A DNA stretch of 64,000 bases, taken from positions 124,001 through 188,000 of the forward strand of contig NZ_SJPU01000003.1 in assembly GCF_007860105.1 (NCBI RefSeq), read 5' to 3'. This DNA is from Allorhodopirellula heiligendammensis. GTDB taxonomy: Bacteria; Planctomycetota; Planctomycetia; Pirellulales; Pirellulaceae. A program made the translations under genes and the position numbers. Under the pieces are notes generated by a model that was not told where the DNA came from, did no database searches, and was given only the letters and a program-made list of their open reading frames with translations. Positions 39,001 through 46,936 of the stretch are shown one piece after another. How positions within the stretch are numbered: the stretch's first letter is position 1; every line of letters starts with the position of its first letter.

Positions 39001-39488
39001 CGCGATAGTTGATCATTGACCAAGGCGTTCATCGGATATAGCAGCAACGCTCGAACGGCCCGCGTCTCAAACGAGCCTGGCGACCGTGCCGCCTCGCGAC
39101 CAAGTCGGCCCATAATCGGCAGCAGAAACGTTTCGGTTTTTCCCGAGCCGGTCCCGGTGGTCACGATTGTGTGTCGCAATTCATTGCCCAGTACCGCCTC
39201 CAATGCCTGTGCTTGGTGTTGGTAAGGTTGGGGGAAGACGATGCCACCGCCTTCCTTGGTCGCCAAGAACGACAGCAACTGTTCCGCTTCGGTCGGAATG
39301 TTCAGTTCACTGTAGGGCTTGCCGATCGCGTAGCGTGCCGAGCTTTCGATGAACGGAGCATGGCACAGCACTTCCGGCTGTTCCAACAGCTCGCGACGTA
39401 ACCCGACCAATTGCGGGTCCGACAAGTGATACGCCGACTCAATGTAAGCAAGCAAACGATTGCGAATGGATTCCAGTTCGTTGAACAT
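33075..39488 (-). CDS. Giant DEAD/DEAH helicase with DUF1998 (DrmAB/DruE/DpdJ-like)
   Basis: The 2137-residue protein carries Walker A VTTGTGSGKTETF near 113 and VLDEAHLYRGAQGTE (DEAH) near 340. A Cys cluster with CECGSRVFELLACRNCG lies near 690, and a second with RCDNC and ICSECGCEG near 1120. The helicase C domain has TTTMEVGIDIGSL near 1226 and YQQRAGRAGRRGSA near 1255. More zinc pairs sit at about 1560 and 1670, and the DUF1998 motif ACSCGTSCYKCLRSYDNRF near 1835. Helicase plus DUF1998 also defines DruE of Druantia, DpdJ, and DrmA+DrmB of DISARM. About 250 unmatched residues follow. It starts at ATG 39488, 17 bp after the SNF2 stop. Probably the core translocase of the operon. Confidence 0.9.
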   Translation of the reverse strand: MFNELESIRNRLLAYIESAYHLSDPQLVGLRRELLEQPEVLCHAPFIESSARYAIGKPYSELNIPTEAEQLLSFLATKEGGGIVFPQPYQHQAQALEAVLGNELRHTIVTTGTGSGKTETFLLPIMGRLGREAARSPGSFETRAVRALLLYPMNALVNDQLSRLRRLFGAPTTRDWFKQHGGRPVKFGRYTSRTPFPGVIPDDTKRISQKLAGLRFYVDLERRAADGVQDAIELLGAMRAMGKWPAKDIGNDPGLARWLGSGGAWKDANGNLRRAVENPDDTELLARHEMQASAPDLLVTNYSMLEYMMLRPIERSIFQQTRDYFVANPNERFILVLDEAHLYRGAQGTEVAMLIRRLRHRLELSADQFQVITTSASFEDGEQAKKFAAGLTGTNATDFACLQGTKEPAEPSFAGDEATAQTLAAVDLGELLSDDAIERAKAIAPMLVLSAVSLEERVYELQSNPHDSTQVKSKVSLVGLTKEGELREESLILATGGRKQTEHAYLTIVSMTCSDPKVTVEAIRDGGFRECVVRSDNDELSFGKQLHFGMARILNELLRPLPVTGRLVNLTSATEDLHDQETHSDLGAQEIGRLASRLFPDCGSEHAKTATDVLVEAASMARATPEGSPLIAARVHRFFRGIPGIWACADRYCSALPAAARGKGPTGKLTVQPRRECECGSRVFELLACRNCGTAMFQAYVQNVRKPTYLWTEDVGEIDDAEDAVQPIQLCLIEPENPDGTRGRWLEPKTGRLFTNATDSPSCREVFVPELQAGVQRKAGLFGTCPRCRVQHAKISDMATKGDEPFQHLVSAQLMSQPPTPGNETALQGRKLLVFSDGRQPASRLAGKLKSNSLRDSVRPLLIRGLRYVAERWFEGRTRDISISHAYAALLCGAFSQEVSLRPSLKEREQENFKRAISAVEQLCQSRKGSRAAFLDVSEQIAEQTPADLLISLHEVMFNPLSGMQSLALGKFVPLLPDYVWELMSSLPAPEQPAQLQSEGEWRKALLDFWIGCMVRVRAVRLPGTPLEWIGTREGGVRIQRSAGKFNTLMTQRVSPSFYRANLSGGNAGTGIWQVFLQERLGCCLTADEYVLDPKRIAIDFDTTSWFRCDNCTSALPCDPFDTDICSECGCEGMLQELSRENRSVHDVFMTRKGFYRKDVDDTSIDLRPFVAEEHTAAIGAIESQDAFSRAEWHEMRFQDLDVDGPGGEPGGIVDILSCTTTMEVGIDIGSLTAVALRNVPPNRANYQQRAGRAGRRGSALSTVITYADQGTHDQRYFRHPAEMISGPVKDPVLNLENSEIVRRHGFALLLGLFQRERIDGTDATQQTSNLFSSLGKVEDFRFGGPEEFSYRGLASWLEANGESLLQSLKQIVPREFLQSDAADSIEAIPSLLLAELTKIGCGEATPEPVETPEERNKSAFAMPDDVFYDEGYDDTTAAGNATNEVSPEIPETGRQTVNLLDRLFEKATLPSYAFPTDVVSMTVFDTNRSKPFRRPVIKYAPQRGLEQALSSYAPGREIFIDGKRFYSFALYSPMFGDLKRAWEQRKLYFECEKCGYARLEELDSGYMEDQRLACPSCGDQSGLGPAITWMVPPGFAHPAEMEEELAVDQPPDYTRPTQAKLKAPFNDPDLPGEDYEFGNRGFTVWTKKEDLFLTNRGAEGPIDRGFILCTWCGRIEPAGWRDPDRAYLNNSYRTRARIPHPKPFPNHREKPNCTGLMKIVSLGTTFRSDVSLFRFRMGDNVMLMPGTSLAKICLTTIAQAVALVAAEDLELDRGNIGAEFRAAQTPGGKQGTEVDLYLYDTTPGGAGFVKAAVRDPVKLLADASALLKACSCGTSCYKCLRSYDNRFLHQDLDREIGAALLDHILGRSEKPSLDELTESKLLETMAVDLRDHGETVVVKPGHLILESQGDKVIVISHALLPGVPATEAAKQASQSGRNVAQPIDHLCIKRALPVAVERCGTSVRNEITASTPLPEGLKRSDSGIPLHNCRSVASGSATGQPRAELSIAGYQPDQVILLEVDGPQMERFSLSVGEEKVNLNPGTVLVFERCDEQMNQSKHDRQMWLIESPTEAFRATRCSVTFAICQWSKWQEKDTVQIRYLSASRNATGQRVSPETIKVIGRPIGLVRRGVYHSLA

Positions 39489-39505
39489 GGGGGATGAGAG
39501 TTTCC

Positions 39506-42500
39506 TTACCTGGGTTTGTTCGGTTTGTCGATGATGGTTGATTCTTGTTGAGGCGGCGACGCCGTGGCAAACTCGCTCGCCATCAAGCTTACCTCGGCAT
39601 CGTCATCGGGTTCCTCGGGAAGTGGCACAGGATCATTCTGCATTCCCACAACTGCGACAGCCTGCAAGTAGACACTGGTGGGACTTGGATGCTGCAAGTG
39701 CTCAAGCGATTTTTCCAGTAGATCGCACCGCAAACGACAAGCGTGCTCGCTAATCTGGAGGGCTTCTCGCAACATGGAAACTCGCGGCAGGTAGGTTAGC
39801 TGTATGGTTTGTTTGTTCTGTTCGCTCGGAGCGGATTGCAACTGCTCGATCTGTCGGTTGGCTTCATTAATCGCAGCCTGAAGATTCCAGGCGACATCAA
39901 AGGCCTCGACTCGAATCATTTCTATTCGTTCGGCGACGAGTTCTGTTAACTCGTCCATGCTTTGCCCCCAGAAACGCTTCAGCTCTGCCGCGATAGCGGC
40001 TTTAAAGTGCGGGGGCAATCCTTCATGCAGTTTTGGAGCGACCGGATTATTGTTCGTGTTTGGACGCTCATCACGGCTCCAATTCGCGGTCATTAAGTCC
40101 GCGGCGTCACGTTCGCTGCAAGGCTTTCCGTCACTGAAAAAAGCTAGGCAACACGACTTGGTGGAGGCAACCATGCGTATGAAACGTTGGTCAGCTTCAA
40201 TTCCAGCTTGGAACTGAATAGCCTGGTTAGCACGCATTTGCTTTCGCCTTGAACCAGTCTCATCTGAAAACGCCTCCGCGATCAGACTTGTGGGTGAAAC
40301 CCGCTGATACGCATAGGCAGCATCTATAAAACCAACGCCAACAGGATAGTTTCCTGGTATTAGAGATGTACCGTTGGGAAAGTGACGTGGGCCAATGGCA
40401 AAAAGAGTGATACCAAGTGGCGTGGTAACCCGACCGTCGTCGCGATAGGTCTGGATCAGTTCTTCATGCAAACTAGAGCCGTGGGATAGAAACTGAAGCA
40501 GTACCTCTCGGTCTTGCCCCTCCTTCTTACCCGTGACCACCCGAAGGCGTGGAGGCGAATAGACATTGCGACGGGCCAAGAAGAAAGCCGGAAACGATTG
40601 GCTTCGATCTTCTAGGGATGGAAGGCTGATTCCCACGCAATCCATTTGTGACAACGTATAAATCGCACCCCGCCGTGATCCGTCGGTGTACTTTTTGCTA
40701 ACCTTCCATGCAGCTGCTTGCTGGTGTTGCTCGAGCAGCTTGATCCAGCTTGCTAGGCATTGCTCTTGCTGATTTGAAACGAAGCCAAGAGGCTTGGTAT
40801 GACGGAGTTGCGGTTCCAGTGCGTCACCAAAAGCAATTTCGGAATGAACCGAGATCGCATTAGAAACGCTCCAGATAGAGCCGCTTGGTGGCTGTACTTC
40901 TCGGACTTTACGAGTAATCGCAGGTGGCTTTTCCAGTGCTGTATCGCGAGACCAAATCTCGCTGGAGATCCGAGTAGAGATGTCGTCGGCAAGCTCACGG
41001 TCCATGTCAACTGCCGACTCCAACACACGATATTCGTTGAATACCTGCTCGACGGACTTCGTTGGATCACCGTTTCGGTGAATGGTAACAATTTTGACAG
41101 GCTTTGGCGGACTCTTCCGCACCTCCGGAGCGACAAAACCACGTCCAAGACGATCGACTCGACCAATCCACTGGTCTACATCTTCCGGCCTCCAGGGAAG
41201 ACTGTAAAAAATCAATGCGTCCGCCGATTGCAAGTTGTATGACTGACGAAATGAATCTGTTGCAATCAGAAGCTGCTTTCCACCCATCTTGAATTCACGG
41301 AGTTGCGAAGAGGCCATGCTCCGAAGTGCTTCAGACGTCCGGGGGGAATCGTCTTCAATCTCACTTGAAGCGGAGAATGAGTCTCGCGCGGTCGCAATCC
41401 GCAGCGGCCTTCTGTGATCACGCGGCCCGATCATCGGAATTCGCCATTCAATCTCGCGTTCAAGTTCTTCGACGGTCGCGTTGTCCTGCGCGGCGACGAG
41501 AACTTCACGCGTTGGATCGTCACGCCAGAAACGAACAAGCCAATCGACCAAGAAATCCAAACGAGCGTCAGCATTTGCTCGACTGGTGACCTTTAGCAGT
41601 TCTTCGATCTGGCTGGTTCCTCTGTCCTCGTTCTGCCGCAAGGTTCTCAGTTGTGACTGAAACGATTCACTGCCTACTGACGCTCTCCGTAGAAAAACCG
41701 ACGCTCTTTCGGTGTCCAATCTGAATTGATCTTCTGCATAGCGAATTGCAAGCGAAACTCGCCGAGTCTCGGATTCCGTTGGCTCGATTTGGTCAAACGA
41801 CCTCGGATGTCGCCTAGGCAGGTGATCTGGGTAGTCTTCACGGTACGACCTGAGAACACGGCGGTATCTCCACGACAGATCCGTCAACATTCGAGACCGA
41901 CGGTGAATCGCAATTTCGCTAAACGCCGCTGATGCGCCTTCGGGGACGAAGTCTGGGTCAATGATCCCATCTGTTACGGCGGCACAGCTTTGGTCAAAAC
42001 GATCGAATATTTCCAGTAATTCGGCTTCTTCCAAATCACGTAGCCGCGACTTTGACCAAGTTACTTCGTCATGGAAAGGATCTCGGTCGATCTCGCGACG
42101 CGCCCTCTCGATTCGTTGCGGCTCGAGTATTTGCAACAATTCACAAAAGCGTTCAGCGTTGCTGAGGTTGGGAGAGGCAGTCAGCAGTAGCAACGAAGCA
42201 AACTCTTCCGAATGCTCAGCGATGAAGCGGAGCGTTTCAACCTTTAAACTCTGAGGCTCGTCGATGATCAGCAAATCAAACGCGTTTGCGCTAAATGTAT
42301 TTGCCAAAGAATCAATACTTGATTCAGTCACTACCTCGAACCAAGTTTCACCGAAGACAGACTCTGACTTGTCCCAAATCACGACGTGGGAGCGGCAGAC
42401 TTCTTCGGACCATTGTGATTGCAGTTCACTCCGTCCTACGATGACTCGGACTCGCAAGTGCTCTCGCTGCAGTCGCATAGCACTGGCAACCATCAACGCT

Positions 42501-42721
42501 TGGATCGTTTTGCCCATTCCGACCTCATCAGCGATTAGGTGTCGGATTCTTGTTGCTGATAGGATCCGTTGCACGTTCTGAATTTGATGAGGATAGAAGT
42601 GTGCTCGGATCCCTGAACCGCCTTGAATGGGGCATGCAAGACGTTCGACGTAGCGCCGCATCGCTTGGACGCCATGCATCGCTCGCTCAAATTGGTCTAT
42701 GATTTCGGGCGGCTTGCTCAT
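39506..42721 (-). CDS. SNF2-family ATPase (DrmD/DpdE/RapA-like)
   Basis: The 1071-residue protein starts at ATG 42721, overlapping the upstream stop as ATGA. The SF2 SNF2-type core has IADEVGMGKTIQALMV near 68, LLIIDEPQSLKVE (DEPQ box) near 155, LLLLTASPNLSN, then QLLIATDSFRQSYNLQSADA and SLPWRPEDVDQWIGRVDRLG near 500. The second half has no family I know except a short coiled-coil near 970 (AINEANRQIEQLQS). SNF2 ATPases of similar size occur in DISARM (DrmD) and Dpd (DpdE). It probably moves along DNA next to the DUF1998 helicase. Confidence 0.88.
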   Translation of the reverse strand: MSKPPEIIDQFERAMHGVQAMRRYVERLACPIQGGSGIRAHFYPHQIQNVQRILSATRIRHLIADEVGMGKTIQALMVASAMRLQREHLRVRVIVGRSELQSQWSEEVCRSHVVIWDKSESVFGETWFEVVTESSIDSLANTFSANAFDLLIIDEPQSLKVETLRFIAEHSEEFASLLLLTASPNLSNAERFCELLQILEPQRIERARREIDRDPFHDEVTWSKSRLRDLEEAELLEIFDRFDQSCAAVTDGIIDPDFVPEGASAAFSEIAIHRRSRMLTDLSWRYRRVLRSYREDYPDHLPRRHPRSFDQIEPTESETRRVSLAIRYAEDQFRLDTERASVFLRRASVGSESFQSQLRTLRQNEDRGTSQIEELLKVTSRANADARLDFLVDWLVRFWRDDPTREVLVAAQDNATVEELEREIEWRIPMIGPRDHRRPLRIATARDSFSASSEIEDDSPRTSEALRSMASSQLREFKMGGKQLLIATDSFRQSYNLQSADALIFYSLPWRPEDVDQWIGRVDRLGRGFVAPEVRKSPPKPVKIVTIHRNGDPTKSVEQVFNEYRVLESAVDMDRELADDISTRISSEIWSRDTALEKPPAITRKVREVQPPSGSIWSVSNAISVHSEIAFGDALEPQLRHTKPLGFVSNQQEQCLASWIKLLEQHQQAAAWKVSKKYTDGSRRGAIYTLSQMDCVGISLPSLEDRSQSFPAFFLARRNVYSPPRLRVVTGKKEGQDREVLLQFLSHGSSLHEELIQTYRDDGRVTTPLGITLFAIGPRHFPNGTSLIPGNYPVGVGFIDAAYAYQRVSPTSLIAEAFSDETGSRRKQMRANQAIQFQAGIEADQRFIRMVASTKSCCLAFFSDGKPCSERDAADLMTANWSRDERPNTNNNPVAPKLHEGLPPHFKAAIAAELKRFWGQSMDELTELVAERIEMIRVEAFDVAWNLQAAINEANRQIEQLQSAPSEQNKQTIQLTYLPRVSMLREALQISEHACRLRCDLLEKSLEHLQHPSPTSVYLQAVAVVGMQNDPVPLPEEPDDDAEVSLMASEFATASPPQQESTIIDKPNKPR

Positions 42722-45700
42722 GAATGAGGCTCCAACATCAGAGAAGATTCGAGACGTCGAACTTGCTCTACTCGCCATGCCAGGAACGCACCGGCGCGCG
42801 CGACTGGTCGATCTTGAAGCAGCTTTTCAACCACTGATTCCCAGGGATGCTTCCGCAAACGTTCCGGGTACAACAGCAAGTTCAACCAGATTTGCAACTC
42901 GCCGGACGACCATGTTTGCCGGCCGCGCCCACGGCTGAGTGAACGCCGAATCCACCCGAGCAGCTCCGTTGCACAATTGGTGATACTCATTTCCGTCACG
43001 TGCCATGCCAGCAATTCGTCTCCAGCATCAGCGGGAATCAGAAGATCTGCCAAGTGACCGCCACACAGTTTCTGATTCGCGTGACGGAGCGATGTCGTCA
43101 GTGCTTCGGCGTCCACGATGACAGTGTCGTCATCAATCAGGTGTTGGAAGATCGAATCGAGCGGTTCTGCGTCATCCGGCTCGACCTCGGCAATCGAACC
43201 ATCCCACCAACCAACAGGCAGCACGTCTGCGAACTCGGCAAGAACCAAGTTGGGCAAGGTGGGGGGCAATTCGCGAACTTCTTCCGGTGGCGGTTGCAAC
43301 AAATCCTCCTCACTTGCTTGGCACTCCCACCAAATCGCCACCGGGTTCACGGATTCAATCTTGGACGACTCGCGTTGCTTTTGGACCCAGTTGCGGCCAC
43401 ACACGCTGTTGAGGATCCAATCGCGAAGCGCACCGGCGGCACCGACACGGTTCACTTCCGCCGTTATTGACGAACTCGTCGCCGATGAGAGTTGTAAATA
43501 ACGCTGCGTGATGGATCGCATTCCGGGGACGCTACCGACGTCATCCATTTGCCGCAGTGATCGCTGTGGCTCATCCGGTTTTCTGCTCAGGAAAGCATCG
43601 CCTACTAAACCAACACGGGCATCGAAATGCAACTCGTTTCCGTCAGCATCCAGTGCTACTGAGATGAAAGGATCGCCATCGGTTGGCTCGTCAATGGATA
43701 CGCCTTTGATGACGCAATGATTCCGGACGTCTAATGACCCGCTATCGCTAACGGCGATTGGCATCCCATCGGCGTTGTCTTCCCACCACAGTTCTTGCAA
43801 TTCCGCTTCAAGCAGCCAAGTATCGTGCGAAAGATCCTCGATCTCCACGCTGAGCGACAAATCGCACGGTGATTTCAAGACCGACGGAGGTAACCGATCG
43901 CAAAGCTCATCCCACACCGGATGAGTCGCAGAAAGTCGCGTGGGGATTCGATCCAAACGAACGCTCGCCACGGCTTCGCCGGGCATCACGGTCAACTTCG
44001 CGTTGAGGTTCTCGATGCCACGATCGCCGATGATGTCCAAATTCAAACGGCGGTTGAACAAGTCTTTACGTGAAAGCTCAATCTCACCGGCATCGACGTG
44101 CGAAACCACCGCATGCCAAGGCGTCTCAGGATCCGGTTCGATGAACCCATCGCCCTTGTCATCAACGATGACGAACGAAAACGACTCGATTTCTTCGCCA
44201 TCACACTGAACCAACAGTTCGTAAGATTCCCTTGAATCAAGTGTAAGCATCGCCACGGATGAAACCGATTCACTGACGATTTCTTTCGAACCCTTTTTCA
44301 AAACCAATTGGACCGGTTTGTCACCGACGACCGAAATACCGATCTCATCATCAGTTGTGTAAACAGGCTGGTTCTTTGCGTCGATGGAGACCGGCGAAGG
44401 CCGTAGCCATGTGAACGCAGGTCCCGTTTGAGTGTCCACCGCATTGGCTGGCGGCCACCCAAGCCACTGCCGCACTTCCGCATTGTCGGCATCGAACTCC
44501 CAAACCTCACCACCTTCGATCGGACCGATGAGGTTGCAATAGGATTCGTCTTCTTCGCTTCGTCGCAGCTCGATCTCGCCGCGTCGTGCCGCCACCCAAA
44601 TCCGGCCGCGGTGCGGCGTGCGACCAACGATGGCATGAGAGCTATCGTCGTCGGCATTCATCGGTGGAAACGCCAGCATCTCGGCCGCAGGAAAACGAAC
44701 GCTCTCAAGCCAAAGCTTCGCGTCCTGGTCCACCGACAACTCGTCGACGCCGGTGAAGAAGGGCGTTTCGGCATTGGCTCGAGCTAGGTAACTGAAGCTG
44801 ACAGGAAAATGCCCACGAATCGAACGCAAACAGTCCGATGGAATCGGACTCGCGCCACCACGTCCCCAGGGCCGCGCCTTCCATCGGCCGCGGATCGGTT
44901 TCAACGATAGTTGAATTAGCTTGGGCAACTCAGGCATCTCGCCACAAAGCTCTAGCCCGCCGTTCTCGTCCTGCCGCAGAAAGAACTCGCCGAACCGTTC
45001 CGCCTCGGGCTGGTTCCCAGCCGCATCATCATGGTTCTCTTTCAGCCCTGTTTTACGCCCCGACTCAACCTGGCGGACAGCTCGACGAATCTCCGGTTCA
45101 TTGCGAAGATCCTCGATCAAACGATCGCGAAACAATTTCGAAAATAGCCCCGCTTCATCGAGCGGTTTTCCACCCAGCAAATCACGAACGATTCCGGCCA
45201 CCACATCAGGCCGCTGCATCCAAGTTCGGAACCGCCGCGAACCCACCTGAGTTGAGATTCGCGACAGATCCGCGACGATCGTTTCGTCCGTCAGTTTTTC
45301 ATTCTCGACATTACGGCGAAACCGGCGCAAGCAATCCGCGAAGGGGCGACGAATGTCCTTCGCTGCAACCGCGTGAGTGATCGGCCAAGCGATGTGGCGA
45401 AACGCTTGTTCCCAGTCACTTGAACCCGGCGTCACGCCACCGTACTTCGCACTCGCTTTAGCAAACCAATTCGACAAACGATTGCGGTCATCAAAACCAA
45501 ATTCGTGGCTGAGCGTCTCGGCCAGCTTCGGCCAGAAATCTGTTCCGTTGCCCCTGTAGCCGTATCCCACCTCAACAGCGCAAACGACGATCGGCAAATA
45601 AGCCGTTTGCCAATCGAAAGAATCCAGTGGCTTGCACTGCAACGCTTCCCGCACGATTTCGCGTAGCGATTCGCACTCCGCGCGACTCAACCCGTGGTCG

Positions 45701-45795
45701 ACGAAGTACCGCCACTTCGGGCCGCCACCCTCGTCACCATGCGCTACCGCGAAATGGTCGGTAAGTTGCCCGTGTTTTTCTCGTAGTCGCTCCAA
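42718..45795 (-). CDS. Large unknown protein, first gene of the SNF2/DUF1998 operon
   Basis: This is a 1025-residue protein without P-loop, nuclease or methylase motif. The first 300 residues look helical, with WQTAYLPIVVCAVEVGYGYR and WPKLAETLSHEFGF. From about 330 to 800 the composition is beta-rich with repeated short strands (KPVQLVLKKGSKEI, SESVSSVAMLTLDSRESYEL), suggesting Ig-like or beta-sandwich domains. The C-terminal 150 residues are helical with many Trp and Arg. TTG 45795 is the only start, because a stop lies 8 codons upstream. It is coupled to the SNF2 gene by ATGA. Size and position invite comparison with DruH-like or Dpd large proteins, but I cannot establish homology. Confidence 0.75.
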   Translation of the reverse strand: MERLREKHGQLTDHFAVAHGDEGGGPKWRYFVDHGLSRAECESLREIVREALQCKPLDSFDWQTAYLPIVVCAVEVGYGYRGNGTDFWPKLAETLSHEFGFDDRNRLSNWFAKASAKYGGVTPGSSDWEQAFRHIAWPITHAVAAKDIRRPFADCLRRFRRNVENEKLTDETIVADLSRISTQVGSRRFRTWMQRPDVVAGIVRDLLGGKPLDEAGLFSKLFRDRLIEDLRNEPEIRRAVRQVESGRKTGLKENHDDAAGNQPEAERFGEFFLRQDENGGLELCGEMPELPKLIQLSLKPIRGRWKARPWGRGGASPIPSDCLRSIRGHFPVSFSYLARANAETPFFTGVDELSVDQDAKLWLESVRFPAAEMLAFPPMNADDDSSHAIVGRTPHRGRIWVAARRGEIELRRSEEDESYCNLIGPIEGGEVWEFDADNAEVRQWLGWPPANAVDTQTGPAFTWLRPSPVSIDAKNQPVYTTDDEIGISVVGDKPVQLVLKKGSKEIVSESVSSVAMLTLDSRESYELLVQCDGEEIESFSFVIVDDKGDGFIEPDPETPWHAVVSHVDAGEIELSRKDLFNRRLNLDIIGDRGIENLNAKLTVMPGEAVASVRLDRIPTRLSATHPVWDELCDRLPPSVLKSPCDLSLSVEIEDLSHDTWLLEAELQELWWEDNADGMPIAVSDSGSLDVRNHCVIKGVSIDEPTDGDPFISVALDADGNELHFDARVGLVGDAFLSRKPDEPQRSLRQMDDVGSVPGMRSITQRYLQLSSATSSSITAEVNRVGAAGALRDWILNSVCGRNWVQKQRESSKIESVNPVAIWWECQASEEDLLQPPPEEVRELPPTLPNLVLAEFADVLPVGWWDGSIAEVEPDDAEPLDSIFQHLIDDDTVIVDAEALTTSLRHANQKLCGGHLADLLIPADAGDELLAWHVTEMSITNCATELLGWIRRSLSRGRGRQTWSSGELQIWLNLLLYPERLRKHPWESVVEKLLQDRPVARAGAFLAWRVEQVRRLESSLMLEPHS

Positions 45796-45832
45796 AATCG
45801 CCCCACGCCACTTTGATTCTTAGTTGTCTATT

Positions 45833-46135
45833 CTAGCGGCGTTTTCTAACCGCATATAATCGTTGTGCATGATTGTACTTGCTCACGACGAGCACGTGTT
45901 GTGCCCGCGACCCTTCCTCGATCGAGCCAACTTCCATCACAAAAGTCTGATTGACGACCAATCGTTCGATCAACTTCGCCGGAAGCCAAAGAATCTCGTC
46001 GTGCTTAGAATCCGTTCGGTAATGGCGTTCGAGTGAATCAACTTTAGTTTTAAGCAGCAATTGGAACCGATGCGTTTTGGAGCAGGCGTGTCTGCTCTGC
46101 TCTGCCTCTGGTCTATGGGAGACACCTGTCATCAA
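45833..46135 (-). CDS. Doubtful small ORF upstream of the operon
   Basis: This is a 100-residue frame ending 38 bp before the 1025-residue gene. From about residue 25 it reads like protein (LLKTKVDSLERHYRTDSKH, ILWLPAKLIERLVV), but the first 20 residues do not. It may be a small gene with a later non-ATG start, or the tail of a lost gene. The rest of 45796-46333 contains an A/T-rich stretch near 46180-46205 that could hold promoters for the divergent genes. Confidence 0.3.
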   Translation of the reverse strand: MMTGVSHRPEAEQSRHACSKTHRFQLLLKTKVDSLERHYRTDSKHDEILWLPAKLIERLVVNQTFVMEVGSIEEGSRAQHVLVVSKYNHAQRLYAVRKRR

Positions 46136-46333
46136 ATCAGTCTGTTTTCCCGAAAGCTCTCGCCAGACGACTTCTCAAAGTCTAAAATTTAATCTTACTG
46201 TATATTGCATCCGCGGGCTCACGCCCATCCTTTACCCCAATCGCTTGTCCCAACTCGCGAAGTTCTGAGTACTTCGCGCCGACGTTAACGCTAGCCCGCT
46301 ACTTCCGGGGAAAGACGTAGACTCAGCAGTCCA

Positions 46334-46546
46334 ATGGACGAACTCGACCCGATTTCGATGTACGAGCTTTGCTTCCCCGGTGCCGTCACCGGTGAGACCG
46401 AAGTGACTTGCCCGCATTGTGAGGAGTTGCTGACGCTCAATGTCGATGATCCGATGGGGACCTACGAATGTCGATGCTGCGAGTGCAACGGAGCTTTTAC
46501 GGTCGACCTTAGCAAGCAATCCGTTCACTGGATTCCGAAGGAATAA
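46334..46546 (+). CDS. Small zinc-ribbon protein
   Basis: This is a 70-residue acidic protein starting at ATG 46334. Two Cys pairs, CPHC and CRCCEC, 26 residues apart (VTCPHCEELLTLNVDDP), form a zinc ribbon. Such short proteins are common as orphans in planctomycetes. It is the only plus-strand gene I can support inside the island, and may be a chromosomal gene that the island genes flank, or cargo. Function unknown. Confidence 0.6.
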   Translation: MDELDPISMYELCFPGAVTGETEVTCPHCEELLTLNVDDPMGTYECRCCECNGAFTVDLSKQSVHWIPKE

Positions 46547-46936
46547 AGGTTTCGCAGCGAACGATGGTGCCAAAAAGCAAACTGCTCACCGTAAAGCTGG
46601 CGCACGGGATTCGTGACGGTCACCCTCGGTGTTGCCTCGGGCATGCAGTGATTGCTTGGGGAATGGGCCAGCGCATATTCGCCAGAACAGAATTGTCGGC
46701 AGGCTTTCTTGTTAGTTGCTACGCTCGCTTGCCGCCCTCAAGTTTCTCTATCCGCAGGAGCAGCTCTTGCTGCAATCGAGCCTATCGGTAGATCATTGCT
46801 CGTAAAACAATGTGGCTTTCTTGTTCTTCCCGATCGCGGCGATCATGTCGCTCGGAGTTGTGGACGGCAACCACACCGACCAGCCCGACGGGGTTCGCTA
46901 TCACGTAACTCGCTTTGCTGCGCGCCGCATCACTGT
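46547..46936. other. Gap between zinc-ribbon gene and AddA-like gene
   Basis: About 390 bp. Several short frames exist on both strands, but none has a convincing start, composition or motif. No hairpin with a T run is seen. Nothing can be supported here. Confidence 0.4.

Noticed and set aside
29661..45795. Assignment of the operon to DISARM, Druantia or Dpd
   Set aside because: DISARM needs a methyltransferase and DrmC (PLD), Druantia needs DruA-D, DruM/F/G or DruH, Dpd needs a TGT-like DpdA; I see none of these. Only the helicase types are shared.
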